Of a stretch of DNA of 64,000 nt, positions 1-8,540 are shown piece by piece. How positions within the stretch are numbered: the first letter of the stretch is position 1; the number at the start of each line of letters is the position of its first letter. A model generated the notes under the pieces. It ran no database searches and was not told the origin of the DNA. It saw nothing but the letters and a program-made list of their open reading frames with translations. This DNA comes from Dokdonia sp. Dokd-P16 (GTDB lineage Bacteria; Bacteroidota; Bacteroidia; Flavobacteriales; Flavobacteriaceae), in NCBI RefSeq assembly GCF_003095655.1, contig NZ_CP029151.1, forward strand, positions 2,479,001 through 2,543,000. Direction: 5' to 3'. Position numbers and translations under genes: made by a program.

Positions 1-160
1 TACTATTGTACCACTACGATTATTTACAAACGAGAAAGGATTTGCAAAGCTTGAAATTGCACTTGCAAAAGGAAAGAAAACGTACGACAAACGAGAAACT
101 ATAAAAGATCGCGATAACAAGAAAAACTTAGATCGCATCAAGAAGTCTTTTAATAATTAA
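1..160 (+). CDS. smpB: SsrA-binding protein SmpB, C-terminal fragment (cut by window edge)
   Basis: Reading frame 2 is open from the left edge to a TAA at 158-160 and encodes about 52 residues. It contains [20 protein letters not shown] and then [14 protein letters not shown], which is the conserved end of SmpB: the last strands of the OB-like barrel followed by the basic tail. SmpB binds tmRNA and delivers it to stalled ribosomes for trans-translation. The basic tail ([13 protein letters not shown]) is the part that becomes helical in the mRNA channel in known SmpB. The start lies outside the window. Identification is firm from the KGKK-YDKRE-IK-RD signature. Confidence 0.9.
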   Translation, partial: TIVPLRLFTNEKGFAKLEIALAKGKKTYDKRETIKDRDNKKNLDRIKKSFNN

Positions 161-221
161 AACTCATTTTCCCAGTTTAACATTTTGTTAGGCAACTATT
201 TATAAATTTATAACGTCTTTT

Positions 222-240
222 ATAGAGTACTATACTCTAT
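222..240. repeat. Inverted repeat over a start codon
   Basis: Perfect 8-bp arms ATAGAGTA and TACTCTAT are separated by three bases. The right arm overlaps the ATG at 239 of the next gene, so a hairpin in the mRNA would cover the start. It may be a weak operator or a translational element; chance is possible because the arms are AT-rich. Confidence 0.4.
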
Positions 241-973
241 GCGTTTAAGATTACTACTACTTTTATCATTTATCACCTTCCAAGTTGTTGCACAGTTCCC
301 TATGTCTATGCAAGGACAGGTTACTCTTGAAGATAAAGTTCTAGAGTCTGCTCACGTGACTAATCTCAACTCACAGGGAAGTACCACTACAGATAATAAC
401 GGAATATTCTGGCTACAAGTAGATGTGGGTGATGTATTACTTGTATCCCATGTTTCGGCCAAAGAGAAATTTGTTATCATACACAAGCAGCTTGCAAATG
501 AACCTTTGTTATCTATTTCATTAGAAGAACAAAGAAATGAGCTAGATGAAGTGATCATAAAGGAACAGCCAGATATCACAGTACAGAGCGTAGGAATTGT
601 ACAAGGAGAACAAAAAATCCCAACCACAAATGAGCGCAGGTTACGTACAGCAGGAGACTTTAAACCTATTCATTTGCTTAGTTTATTAGGAGGTAGCTTA
701 CAAGTAGACCCTATAATTAATGCCATCACTGGGCGAACTAAAAGGCTCAAACGTTATGTGGAGATCGATAAGAAAATTGCTGTTTATGAGAGTCTATATG
801 AATATCACGCCTATTTTATAAAAGATCGGTTTGAGATAGATGAAACAGAGGTTAAGCGATTTTTTAATGAGCTAGTAGATCACCCAGAGATTACAGCATT
901 ACTTAAGAAAGATAATGAAGACCAGATTCGTATATGGCTTTGTGCTCAGTATCTTATCTTTAGTAATTCATAA
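239..973 (+). CDS. Secreted CarboxypepD_reg-like domain protein
   Basis: 244 residues. Residues 1-18 form a signal peptide (hydrophobic LLLLLSFITFQVV, cleavage near VAQ). Residues about 24-100 show the CarboxypepD_reg-like beta-sandwich pattern: GQVTLEDKVLESAHVTN, then STTTDNNGIFWL and the LDEVII strand typical of Bacteroidota outer-membrane proteins. The remaining 140 residues are charged, without a domain I recognise. The gene stops 22 bases before a larger protein with the same N-terminal domain, so the two probably form an operon and may act together at the outer membrane or in the periplasm. The role is unknown. Confidence 0.75.
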   Translation: MRLRLLLLLSFITFQVVAQFPMSMQGQVTLEDKVLESAHVTNLNSQGSTTTDNNGIFWLQVDVGDVLLVSHVSAKEKFVIIHKQLANEPLLSISLEEQRNELDEVIIKEQPDITVQSVGIVQGEQKIPTTNERRLRTAGDFKPIHLLSLLGGSLQVDPIINAITGRTKRLKRYVEIDKKIAVYESLYEYHAYFIKDRFEIDETEVKRFFNELVDHPEITALLKKDNEDQIRIWLCAQYLIFSNS

Positions 974-995
974 CATTACTTTCTAAGACAATCAC

Positions 996-3473
996 ATGCG
1001 GACAAATTTTTTCTTGGTTATCATCATACTTTTTTCCTTTGCAACCACTGCTCAGATTACGGGTACTGTAGCAAGTAGAGAAGGTGAGGCACTTCCTTTT
1101 GTAAATGTGTTTATAGAAAATACTAATCGCGGTACTACCACAAATGGTGATGGGCAATATGCTCTAGAATTACTGGCGAAAGATCAAGGAGAAACATTAA
1201 ATGTCACCTTTCAGTTTCTTGGGTTTGCTACTGTGGTAAAGGAAGTGAAGGTAAATTCTGGAGAAATGACAGTTTCTATTGTGATGGAAGAATCTTCTAC
1301 ATCCCTAGATGAAGTAATCGTGCAAGCTGGAGTAAATCCAGCAGATCGCATTATACAAGGAGCAATAGCCTCAAGAAAAAAGAATCTACAGAATATAGGT
1401 GAATATACAGCATCCTTTTACTCCAGAGGACTGTGGAAGGTAAAAGATGCTCCAGATAAAATTTTAGGGCAAGAAGTAGGAGACTTGGGAGGAGGCTTAG
1501 ATTCTACACGCACAGGAATTTTTTATTTAAGTGAGACCATTTCAAATATTAAATACCAGCGCCCAGATAATTTTAGTGAGGTGATTGTAGCTAGCAAAGT
1601 AAGTGGTGATGATAATGGTTTTAGCTTTAATACTGCGAGCGATGCAAATTTCTCTTTCTATGAAAATACCTTAAATCTCAACACGCAGATAATTTCTCCT
1701 ATCGCCAGCAATGCATTTTCTTATTACAAGTATGCGCTTGAAGGAACATTTTTTGAAAATGATCAACTCATCAATAAAATAACTGTAACGCCACGCCGAG
1801 ATAATGATCGTGTTTTTGCGGGAACTATTTACATTGTAGAAGACTCTTGGCAACTTTATGGAGTCGATTTACAAACAGATGGAAGCGCAATACAAGTACC
1901 ATTTATAGAAAATTTGAACTTTAAGCAGAATTTCAAATATGAGGAATCTCTTAGTCAGTGGGTGAAAATCTCACAAGTCATTGACTTTAGCTTTGGTTTT
2001 TTAGGACTTAAAGGTGATGGTAGATTTACAGCAGCTTATTCTGATTATGATTTTGCTCCTCAGTTTACGAAAGACTCTTTTTCGGCAGAGATTTTGTCTT
2101 TTGCAGACCAAGCAAATAAAAAAGATAGTGTGTTCTGGGAGCGCAGTCGTCCCGTGCCTTTAACGTCACTTGAAATAAATGATTATGTAAAGAAAGATAG
2201 TATACAGGTTATAAGAAAATCAAAGAAGTACTTAGATTCTATAGATGACCGAGGCAATCGATTTAAGATTACTTCGCCCATCTTTGGATATTCTTATACA
2301 GATACCTATAATAAATGGAGGTTAGGGATTACACCACCTATTCAGAATATTCAGTTTAATACCATCCAAGGTTGGAATGGAACTATGCAGGCAACTTATT
2401 CTAGTTGGAGTGATGAAGATTATAGTAAATCTCTTTCCGCTTTCGCGAAAGCGAACTATGGATTCTCAGAAAATCGCTTGCGTTACACTTTAGGAGTTAC
2501 TAGACGTTTTAATCGAACTAATAGAGCTACTATAAGTGCCACTGGAGGAGTTGACATTTTACAAGTAAATAATGCAAATCCAATATCGCCTATTTTAAAT
2601 ACAGCATACTCACTACTTAGGGAACAAAATTTTGCTAAGTACTATGAAAAGGAATTTGCACAACTCTACTATGGACAAGAAATAGTGAATGGCTTGCAAG
2701 CAAATGCAATCATTGCTTACGAGCACCGTAATCCTGTTTTTAACACTACCGATCAAACATTCTTCCCGAAAGATGATCGTGAGTATACAAGTAACAATCC
2801 GCTTAATCCTTTTGATACTGAAAATGGTGCTTTTGAAGAGCACTCCATCGGTAAGTTGCTTCTAAGTGCAACGGCAAATTTCGGTCAGAAATACTACAGC
2901 TATCCTAACGGAAAATTTAATGTCACCTCAGAAAAGTATCCATCGCTTACGTTGGTATATGAAAAGGGTTTCGGAGCTTCCGTTTCAGATTATAATTTTG
3001 ATCAATTTCGTCTTATAGTTGAACAAGAATTTAATATAAGTAATAAAGGAAGAATGTCTTATGACTTACGCGCGGGAACTTTTTTAGGTACTGCAAAAAG
3101 TGTGAGCTTCATAGATAGACAACATTTTAACGGGAACCGTTCTATAATTTTTGAGCCATTACGTCTCAATCGCTTTAATGTATTGCCTTATTATGAACGT
3201 AGTACGAACCAAGGATATATAGAAGGACATGTTGAGCATAATTTTAGAGGATGGATACTAGGGAAGATCCCACTAGTAAATAAATTAAACTTTAATCTTA
3301 TTGCAGGTGCACACGTACTTAGCACAAATGAAAGTCCATTCTACAGAGAGTTCACCGTAGGAATAGGAAATGTAGGTTGGGGTAAATTTAGACTATTGCG
3401 TTTTGACTATGTGTATGGTCAAGGAGCGCTTGGAGGTAATGATGGTGCTTTTTTAATAGGATTGAGCTTGTAA
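996..3473 (+). CDS. DUF5686 / carboxypeptidase-like regulatory domain outer-membrane protein
   Basis: 825 residues with a signal peptide (MRTNFFLVIIILFSFATTAQ). Residues about 20-110 are a CarboxypepD_reg-like domain (ITGTVASREGEALPFVNVFIENTNRG, then TTTNGDGQYALE and a LDEVIVQAG strand). The rest matches the DUF5686 family, a large beta-rich region ending in a hydrophobic strand (GAFLIGLSL) that suggests an outer-membrane barrel. The family is common in Flavobacteriia and its function is unknown. Codons for residues 482-486 (AFAKA) are made by a copy of the dispersed 14-bp palindrome at 2439-2452. Transcription is probably shared with the upstream gene. Confidence 0.8.
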   Translation: MRTNFFLVIIILFSFATTAQITGTVASREGEALPFVNVFIENTNRGTTTNGDGQYALELLAKDQGETLNVTFQFLGFATVVKEVKVNSGEMTVSIVMEESSTSLDEVIVQAGVNPADRIIQGAIASRKKNLQNIGEYTASFYSRGLWKVKDAPDKILGQEVGDLGGGLDSTRTGIFYLSETISNIKYQRPDNFSEVIVASKVSGDDNGFSFNTASDANFSFYENTLNLNTQIISPIASNAFSYYKYALEGTFFENDQLINKITVTPRRDNDRVFAGTIYIVEDSWQLYGVDLQTDGSAIQVPFIENLNFKQNFKYEESLSQWVKISQVIDFSFGFLGLKGDGRFTAAYSDYDFAPQFTKDSFSAEILSFADQANKKDSVFWERSRPVPLTSLEINDYVKKDSIQVIRKSKKYLDSIDDRGNRFKITSPIFGYSYTDTYNKWRLGITPPIQNIQFNTIQGWNGTMQATYSSWSDEDYSKSLSAFAKANYGFSENRLRYTLGVTRRFNRTNRATISATGGVDILQVNNANPISPILNTAYSLLREQNFAKYYEKEFAQLYYGQEIVNGLQANAIIAYEHRNPVFNTTDQTFFPKDDREYTSNNPLNPFDTENGAFEEHSIGKLLLSATANFGQKYYSYPNGKFNVTSEKYPSLTLVYEKGFGASVSDYNFDQFRLIVEQEFNISNKGRMSYDLRAGTFLGTAKSVSFIDRQHFNGNRSIIFEPLRLNRFNVLPYYERSTNQGYIEGHVEHNFRGWILGKIPLVNKLNFNLIAGAHVLSTNESPFYREFTVGIGNVGWGKFRLLRFDYVYGQGALGGNDGAFLIGLSL
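2438..2453. repeat. Dispersed palindrome, copy 1 (inside a CDS)
   Basis: CGCTTTCGCGAAAGCG lies inside the DUF5686-type gene and is read as A-F-A-K-A in the plus frame. Confidence 0.9.
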
Positions 3474-3477
3474 ATAT

Positions 3478-5034
3478 TTATTCAGGAAACACAACACTTT
3501 CATACGCTCCAAAGTCTGAATTGCTCGTACGGCTTGTGCCTATAATATCTATTGGGAATTGGCTTGAAGCACTTTGAAGTCCAAGATCGTTGCTTGCGGT
3601 GTTTTCTCCTACTTGAAGCATGTTTTCTGTAGGCTCAAAGAAATCTGGATCTTCACCTCTTATAATGTCTTGATAGAAACTTACGTTTGTAAAATCAAAT
3701 AACGGATTTTCATTAAAATCTCCAAAGTCATCATCAAAGCGAATCTGAGTGTTTGTAAACTTAAAATTAAACGGAGCACTATCATCTTTATTAAAACCTA
3801 ACTCCTCATCCTGATTACCGTAGATGATACAATTTGTAAAATTAGCTTGGGCAAGTTCGCCTACTAAAAGAGTGTCCCCACTAAGAAGTGTATTGTCTAT
3901 AAATACTGCGGGCGTATTTCTGAAACTTTGTGTCCAGTAATTTGCAAAGGTGCTATGTGTGAAGTTGTAGCTGCCACCCAGTTGTATAAGCATAGCAAAC
4001 TGACCACAGTTATTAATCACAGTATTAGAAGCTTCCACTGCCGAAAATCTATTGAGTAACCCCACAGCAGATGCATTGTAAATCTGAGTGTTGCTAAGTG
4101 ACAAACCTGCAGTAGCTGAGTTGTTTGCATTAGATTCATTAAGAATTCCTACCGTGGCATTTTTAATAGTCGCATGATTGATGCTGTTATTAATACTTCC
4201 ATCCGTAAGTAATATAGTTCCCCACTGTCCTGGAACATTAGAAAAAACGGGTTCCAGTCTATCGCTTTCAAATATTACTTCATTTTCAAGAAGTACGCTA
4301 TCTGTGCTTAATAATCCGTTTACTTGTAGCGATGCATTATCTGCAATGAGTAAGCCGCTATCTGCATGGAAGTGAATGCGTGCGCCAGCTTCTATGTTGA
4401 GCGTTTTAGCGTCAATTCCGCTAGGATCTCCTACAGCCATATATCCATAAATGACATAAGGCTTATCATTTGTAAAAGTAAGCTCATCATCCATGAGATA
4501 GCGTCCTTCTAGCGAAGTTTCTACATCATTTACGGTAAGTGTTTCTACTATTCCAGTAGCTCCATCACGTTCTGGAAAAAGAAATATAGCATCTTTAACC
4601 AAGGTTACAAGATCTACTTGTTGCGTTGTTCCTGTGCTATTAAACTCTATAATATCTGTATATAAAAACTCATTAGAACCATCGCCTACACTATTTATAT
4701 CAAGAGTAGTTTCTACAAAAACAAAGATGCTGTCATTTGCAAGAATCTCTACGTTTTCAAAAGTTCTACCAGGCACTCCATCAACGTTAAGTCTATAATT
4801 TGAAGATTCACCTAGTCCTAAGCGTACACTTGGGATAGCAATATCCTCGTCACTGCGGTTATATACTTTTAGATTATACGTGCTCGACCCTATGTTTGTA
4901 AAAACAGTATCTAGAAAAATAGTATCTCTAGAGAATTCAAGATTCCCAGTGCTTGCTGTCGTTTCAAAATCATTACGACAAGAGCTAAAGCTTATAATTC
5001 CAGCAAGGACGATGAGTAGATATATACTGCGCAT
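3478..5034 (-). CDS. Lipoprotein with beta-helix-like repeats
   Basis: 518 residues. The N-terminus MRSIYLLIVLAGIISFSSC is a lipoprotein signal with the acylated cysteine at residue 19. Residues 30-130 resemble an Ig-like strand-rich region (FLDTVFTNIGSSTYNLKVYNRSDEDI). Residues about 200-420 contain short repeating strands rich in N, S and T (ASLQVNGLL, HATIKNATVGI, NTVINNCGQF), the pattern of a right-handed parallel beta-helix. No catalytic motif was recognised, so it may be a surface-exposed structural or binding protein. It converges on the upstream plus-strand gene with only 4 bases between stops. Confidence 0.7.
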   Translation of the reverse strand: MRSIYLLIVLAGIISFSSCRNDFETTASTGNLEFSRDTIFLDTVFTNIGSSTYNLKVYNRSDEDIAIPSVRLGLGESSNYRLNVDGVPGRTFENVEILANDSIFVFVETTLDINSVGDGSNEFLYTDIIEFNSTGTTQQVDLVTLVKDAIFLFPERDGATGIVETLTVNDVETSLEGRYLMDDELTFTNDKPYVIYGYMAVGDPSGIDAKTLNIEAGARIHFHADSGLLIADNASLQVNGLLSTDSVLLENEVIFESDRLEPVFSNVPGQWGTILLTDGSINNSINHATIKNATVGILNESNANNSATAGLSLSNTQIYNASAVGLLNRFSAVEASNTVINNCGQFAMLIQLGGSYNFTHSTFANYWTQSFRNTPAVFIDNTLLSGDTLLVGELAQANFTNCIIYGNQDEELGFNKDDSAPFNFKFTNTQIRFDDDFGDFNENPLFDFTNVSFYQDIIRGEDPDFFEPTENMLQVGENTASNDLGLQSASSQFPIDIIGTSRTSNSDFGAYESVVFPE

Positions 5035-5079
5035 GTAAATGTAGTTTGTAACAAATATAACGCATTAAGTGTAGTGTTT

Positions 5080-5826
5080 TTAATGTCCTTTTTCTTTCTT
5101 GAGACGCTTCTTTTCTAGTCTCTCTTCTTTCTTAAATTGTTTGTAGTCGTGTATGGAAACCTCACCTAAAAGCATGTTTTGATCCTCATCTTTAAAATTT
5201 ACATTAATTTCAAGTTGTGAGCCCACGAGAATCTTACGTGGTTCGTATCCTAAGAAGCTATAAATAATAGTTTCTCCTGGAAACACTTTGAGACTATAAT
5301 CTCCATCAAAATCAGTTTGGTAAGCTCTTGAAGTTCCATTTACAGTAATATTCACTCCAGGTAGCGGACCAACCATGTCGGTAACAGTGCCTTTTATGGT
5401 TACTAGTTTTTGTGGAGTTTTATGCTTTCGCGAAAGCGAACCAATTCCTAAACTATCATATGCATTAATAGGTAATTCAACGGGTGCTATGTCTCCAGTG
5501 ATAAAGACCTCTTCTGTGGTTTGAGATACTGCATCTCCAGCCGAAAGTGTAGCGATAGGTACTAACAAAGAAGCTGCGTATTGCGCAAAACTACGGCCTT
5601 TATGACGCGATAAAGATAGGGGAGTACCTAGCTGGTCTTTTCTAAAACGACCGCAAATCGAATCTCCACTCACTATATGATCACGTAATTGTATTGTAGT
5701 GTGTGATGTGAAATCTATGACCTCTTTACTGCATACAGCGCAGTGTTTTCCTTGCTGGGTAGGAGTCATTTTATTCCAGTCTTCATGACATGGCTTTGGG
5801 ATTGTAATGGCGATAGGCTTTTTCAT
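5080..5826 (-). CDS. CarboxypepD_reg-like protein with N-terminal Cys motif
   Basis: 248 residues. Residues 1-70 have the motif PCHEDWNKMTPTQQGKHCAVC followed by SKEVIDFTSH and a later GDSICGRF. This cysteine-containing module starts many Flavobacteriaceae proteins, and I infer metal or disulfide binding. A hydrophobic stretch at about 84-100 (AASLLVPIATLSAG) is a probable membrane segment. Residues 140-215 are a CarboxypepD_reg-like domain (ITIKGTVTDMVGPLPGVNITVNG type). The tail is strongly basic and acidic (KKEERLEKKRLKKEKGH). A palindrome copy in the middle is read as SLSRKH. Function unknown. Confidence 0.7.
   Translation of the reverse strand: MKKPIAITIPKPCHEDWNKMTPTQQGKHCAVCSKEVIDFTSHTTIQLRDHIVSGDSICGRFRKDQLGTPLSLSRHKGRSFAQYAASLLVPIATLSAGDAVSQTTEEVFITGDIAPVELPINAYDSLGIGSLSRKHKTPQKLVTIKGTVTDMVGPLPGVNITVNGTSRAYQTDFDGDYSLKVFPGETIIYSFLGYEPRKILVGSQLEINVNFKDEDQNMLLGEVSIHDYKQFKKEERLEKKRLKKEKGH
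5424..5437. repeat. Dispersed palindrome, copy 2 (inside a CDS)
   Basis: GCTTTCGCGAAAGC inside the gene at 5080-5826. This is the only coding copy read in a different frame (S-L-S-R-K-H rather than A-F-A-K-A). Confidence 0.9.
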
Positions 5827-5917
5827 AATGCTTTGATTAACTGATGTAAATCTAGTTAATCAAGCATCTTGCCAGTATCGTAAATGAGTAAACGCGCGGT
5901 TACGGTGAGTAAACCGT

Positions 5918-6979
5918 CTATTTTTCTACAATCTCTATTTCAAATAAGGTGTTCCAGTGTTTTCCAGTAACAAAAAGACGACCCTCATTTGCTTTATAAG
6001 CGATTCCATTGAGAACTTCATTATCAGGGTCAAGCCCTGATTGTACTTCCTTTTTAAGTCCTTTCAGATTTATAAGAGCTTCTAATGCACCAGTTTTTGG
6101 ATCAATAATAGCTATCGACTCTCGCTGATAAGTATTTGCGTAAATTTTTCCATTGATAAATTCAAGTTCATTTAATTGAGACATAACTCCATTGTTGTGC
6201 GTAGGCTCTATATAAGATTGCTCAGAAAGATTAGAAGGGTCTAGCGTCCAGATTTTGCTAGTTCCGTCAGACTTATAAATCACTGAACCATCATTTGTAA
6301 GTCCCCAGCCTTCTTTACTTTGATTGTAAGCAAATGTACCAGTCCTCTCGAAGGTATCTTTATTGTAAATAAAGCCTGTATTTTCCTGCCATGTGAGTTG
6401 GTAGATATTGTCTCCTATAATCGTCATGCCTTCTGCAAAATAAGAGTTGTCTAGCTTTACTTCTTTAAGTACTTCGCCAGTTTTATAGTCAAGTTTGCGC
6501 AGTGTAGATTCGCCATAGCTTCCATTACTTTCGTAAAGTGTATCTCCTACAAATTCTAGTCCTTGTGTGTAAGCATCTGTTTGATGTGGGTATCTATTTA
6601 TGATTTTGTATCCGTAAACTTTAGGAGCTACGGTGTGTAGTATATTTATTTTTTTAGTGGTAGTTGTTGTACCATCTGGAGTGCTTATCGTTGCTGTTAG
6701 AGTTCTTCCTCCTAATTTTGGCGAGGTAAGGGTTGTTGTGTATTTTTCAGTGTCTTTTTTACTTCCTAAACGGGCACCATCTAGATCATAAACGACAGAG
6801 TCTACAGTGATGTTTTTTTTGGCTTTAAGCGAGATTGCAATCTCTCCACCATTTTTTATAGAATTTTTAATAGCACTAGTCTCGATGGTGAAGATGCCAT
6901 CTAGTGATCCTGTATCTCCACAGCTTATGATAAGAAGTGGTAAAAGTAATAGAATGAGGTGCTTAGCGTATGCTGTCAT
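5918..6979 (-). CDS. Glutaminyl-peptide cyclotransferase, lipoprotein
   Basis: 353 residues from the ATG at 6979. That start gives a clean lipoprotein signal (MTAYAKHLILLLLPLLIISC); the in-frame extension to 7069 would run into the SRP RNA gene and its promoter on the other strand. The C-terminal 240 residues match the glutamine cyclotransferase family (five-bladed propeller), with YPHQTDAYTQGLEF, YESNGSYGESTLRK, YFAEGMTI, GWGLTNDG and LNELEFINGKIYANTY. The enzyme cyclises N-terminal glutamine to pyroglutamate. In Bacteroidota many exported proteins begin with Gln after signal cleavage. Residues about 25-120 are an extra Ig-like domain. The reaction is assigned by family only. Confidence 0.85.
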   Translation of the reverse strand: MTAYAKHLILLLLPLLIISCGDTGSLDGIFTIETSAIKNSIKNGGEIAISLKAKKNITVDSVVYDLDGARLGSKKDTEKYTTTLTSPKLGGRTLTATISTPDGTTTTTKKINILHTVAPKVYGYKIINRYPHQTDAYTQGLEFVGDTLYESNGSYGESTLRKLDYKTGEVLKEVKLDNSYFAEGMTIIGDNIYQLTWQENTGFIYNKDTFERTGTFAYNQSKEGWGLTNDGSVIYKSDGTSKIWTLDPSNLSEQSYIEPTHNNGVMSQLNELEFINGKIYANTYQRESIAIIDPKTGALEALINLKGLKKEVQSGLDPDNEVLNGIAYKANEGRLFVTGKHWNTLFEIEIVEK

Positions 6980-7030
6980 GTGATGTTGAATTTTAAGGCA
7001 ATTTAAAACAAAAAATCGGGCAAAAAAACC

Positions 7031-7060
7031 TTGCGACTTCTCAAAGAAGCTATATCTTTG
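7031..7060 (+). promoter_or_regulatory. Housekeeping promoter of the SRP RNA gene
   Basis: TTG at 7031-7033, a 19-base spacer, then TATCTTTG at 7053-7060. This matches the Bacteroidota sigma-A consensus TTG-N19-TAnnTTTG exactly, and the RNA begins about 5 bases after it. Confidence 0.85.
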
Positions 7061-7064
7061 CAGC

Positions 7065-7158
7065 GGCAAGTCCTACACAACCAGCTCCTGTCGAATCCCC
7101 CAGGGTGGGAACGCAGCAAGGGTAGATGGTCGTAGCGGTGTGATGTAGGTAGCTTGCC
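7065..7158 (+). ncRNA. ffs: Small signal recognition particle RNA (4.5S-type)
   Basis: The about 94-nt RNA is bounded by pairing ends GGCAAG and CTTGCC. Its apical part, CCCCCAGGGTGGGAACGCAG followed by CAAGGGTAGATGG, has the GGAA-type loop and the asymmetric internal loop (AGCA side) of bacterial helix 8, where Ffh binds. The 3' part GGTGTGATGTAGGTAGC is the usual partner strand. A T-rich run follows the closing stem. A consensus promoter ends 5 bases upstream. SRP RNA with Ffh and FtsY targets membrane proteins during translation. Confidence 0.9.
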
Positions 7159-7204
7159 ATTTTTTGTGCGCACAAGTCAAGTAATTTGACTCTATATATA
7201 AAGA

Positions 7205-7248
7205 ATCCCAAATTTCATAAGCTATTGAAATTTGGGATTTTGTTTTTT
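7205..7248 (+). terminator. Rho-independent terminator downstream of ffs
   Basis: Arms ATCCCAAATTTCA and TGAAATTTGGGAT pair perfectly over 13 bp with an 8-base loop and are followed by TTTGTTTTTT. It lies 46 bases past the SRP RNA and may be a backup terminator. Confidence 0.8.
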
Positions 7249-7265
7249 ACGCTTTCGCGAAAGCG
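7249..7265. repeat. Dispersed palindrome, copy 3
   Basis: ACGCTTTCGCGAAAGCG directly abuts the T-run of the ffs terminator and sits before the ribB terminator. Intergenic between convergent transcripts. Confidence 0.9.
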
Positions 7266-7277
7266 CAATTACACCTC

Positions 7278-7313
7278 AAAAAAAAGCCATCTCATTATGA
7301 GATGGCTTTTTAC
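7278..7313 (-). terminator. Terminator of ribB
   Basis: AAAAAGCCATCTC / GAGATGGCTTTTT hairpin with a long A-run on the plus strand, which reads as a U-tract on the minus strand, 19 bases past the ribB stop. Confidence 0.85.
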
Positions 7314-7331
7314 TTTATAATGTACGAGTGC

Positions 7332-8474
7332 TTAATAGCCTACACGTTCTACAATCTCAAGACCGTAGCCTACGATGCCTATACGTTTAAGACCTTCACT
7401 ATTAGTCATTAGTTTTACTTTTGATATGCGCAGGTCATGTAAGATTTGCGCTCCTATGCCAAAATCTTTTGAGTCCATTACTACGTTAGGAGCTTTCATC
7501 TCTCCTTCTTTCTGTAACGTTTTTAGTTCGCTTAATCTTCCTAGAAGATTTGCACTTGCATTCTCTTGATTTATAAAGACAATGGCTCCTTTACCTGCTT
7601 CATTAACTGCACGAAACATATCATCTAGTTTGGCATCTGGATTGTTTGTAAGCGTGCCTAGTAGATCATTATTAATTTGAGTCGAGTTTACACGTACAAG
7701 TACGGGCTCATCATCTTCCCAGCCACCTTTAGTAAGTGCTATGTGAACGGTGTCATTTGTAGTTTGCTCGTACGCACGAAGTCTAAAATCTCCAAAACGT
7801 GTTTTAATCTCAAAGTCTTCTTTTTTATCAATAAGGCTATCGTGATTCATACGATAAGCCACGAGGTCTTCAATAGAGACTATCTTTAGATCAAATGTTT
7901 TGGCAACTTCTAGAAGCTGTGGCAATCTAGCCATTGTTCCGTCTGCATTCATGATCTCCACAATAACTCCTGCAGGTTTAAAACCAGCGAGTCTTGCGAA
8001 ATCAATCGCAGCTTCTGTGTGTCCAGTGCGACGTAGTACACCTCCTTCTTTCGCTTTAAGCGGGAAGATATGTCCTGGTCTACTTAAATCGTAAGGTTTT
8101 GTATTTGGGTTTATTAATGCTTGTACCGTTTTTGATCTATCTGAGGCAGATATTCCAGTTGTAACTCCATTGCCTTTAAGGTCTACAGAAACGGTAAAAG
8201 CAGTCTCCATAGGATCTGTATTACTCGTTACCATCATGTTGAGATGTAACTCTTCACAACGATCTTCTGTAATAGGCGTGCATATAAGACCGCGACCATG
8301 AGTAGCCATAAAATTGATCATTTCTGGTGTCACTGCTTCTGCAGCAGCTAGAAAATCTCCTTCATTCTCACGATCCTCATCATCTACTACAATGATTACT
8401 TTACCATTTTTAATATCTTCAATGGCTTCTTCAATAGTATGTAGTTGGATGCTTGTAGATGCTGTCTTTTGCAT
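7332..8474 (-). CDS. ribB: 3,4-dihydroxy-2-butanone-4-phosphate synthase with degenerate GTP cyclohydrolase II domain
   Basis: 380 residues from the ATG at 8474. A longer TTG start at 8492 would overlap the -7 element. Residues 1-205 are DHBP synthase: the acidic DDEDREN loop at 31-37, the GEGDFL-like ENEGDF, GRGLIC, RPGHIFPL and HTEAA, all intact. It converts ribulose 5-phosphate to the four-carbon riboflavin precursor. Residues 206-380 have the RibA fold, but the zinc-site region, normally with three cysteines, reads VRVNSTQINNDLLGTLTNNP and contains no cysteine. The second half is therefore unlikely to act as GTP cyclohydrolase II, and a separate ribA is expected elsewhere. This hybrid is known in Flavobacteriia. 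Confidence 0.9.
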   Translation of the reverse strand: MQKTASTSIQLHTIEEAIEDIKNGKVIIVVDDEDRENEGDFLAAAEAVTPEMINFMATHGRGLICTPITEDRCEELHLNMMVTSNTDPMETAFTVSVDLKGNGVTTGISASDRSKTVQALINPNTKPYDLSRPGHIFPLKAKEGGVLRRTGHTEAAIDFARLAGFKPAGVIVEIMNADGTMARLPQLLEVAKTFDLKIVSIEDLVAYRMNHDSLIDKKEDFEIKTRFGDFRLRAYEQTTNDTVHIALTKGGWEDDEPVLVRVNSTQINNDLLGTLTNNPDAKLDDMFRAVNEAGKGAIVFINQENASANLLGRLSELKTLQKEGEMKAPNVVMDSKDFGIGAQILHDLRISKVKLMTNSEGLKRIGIVGYGLEIVERVGY

Positions 8475-8489
8475 AGGTAATATTTTGTA

Positions 8490-8497
8490 CAAAGATA
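8490..8497 (-). promoter_or_regulatory. Probable -7 element of ribB
   Basis: TATCTTTG on the minus strand, 15 bases upstream of the chosen ATG. No TTG is seen at the matching -33 position, so only half of the consensus is present. Confidence 0.45.
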
Positions 8498-8540
8498 CGG
8501 GAACACCTTTGTTTTGTGTGTAAGTTTTAAGCGCAAAAAG

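Noticed and set aside
6980-7069. N-terminal extension of the glutaminyl cyclase gene
   Set aside because: It would overlap the SRP RNA gene and its promoter on the other strand and would bury the clear lipoprotein signal 30 residues inside.
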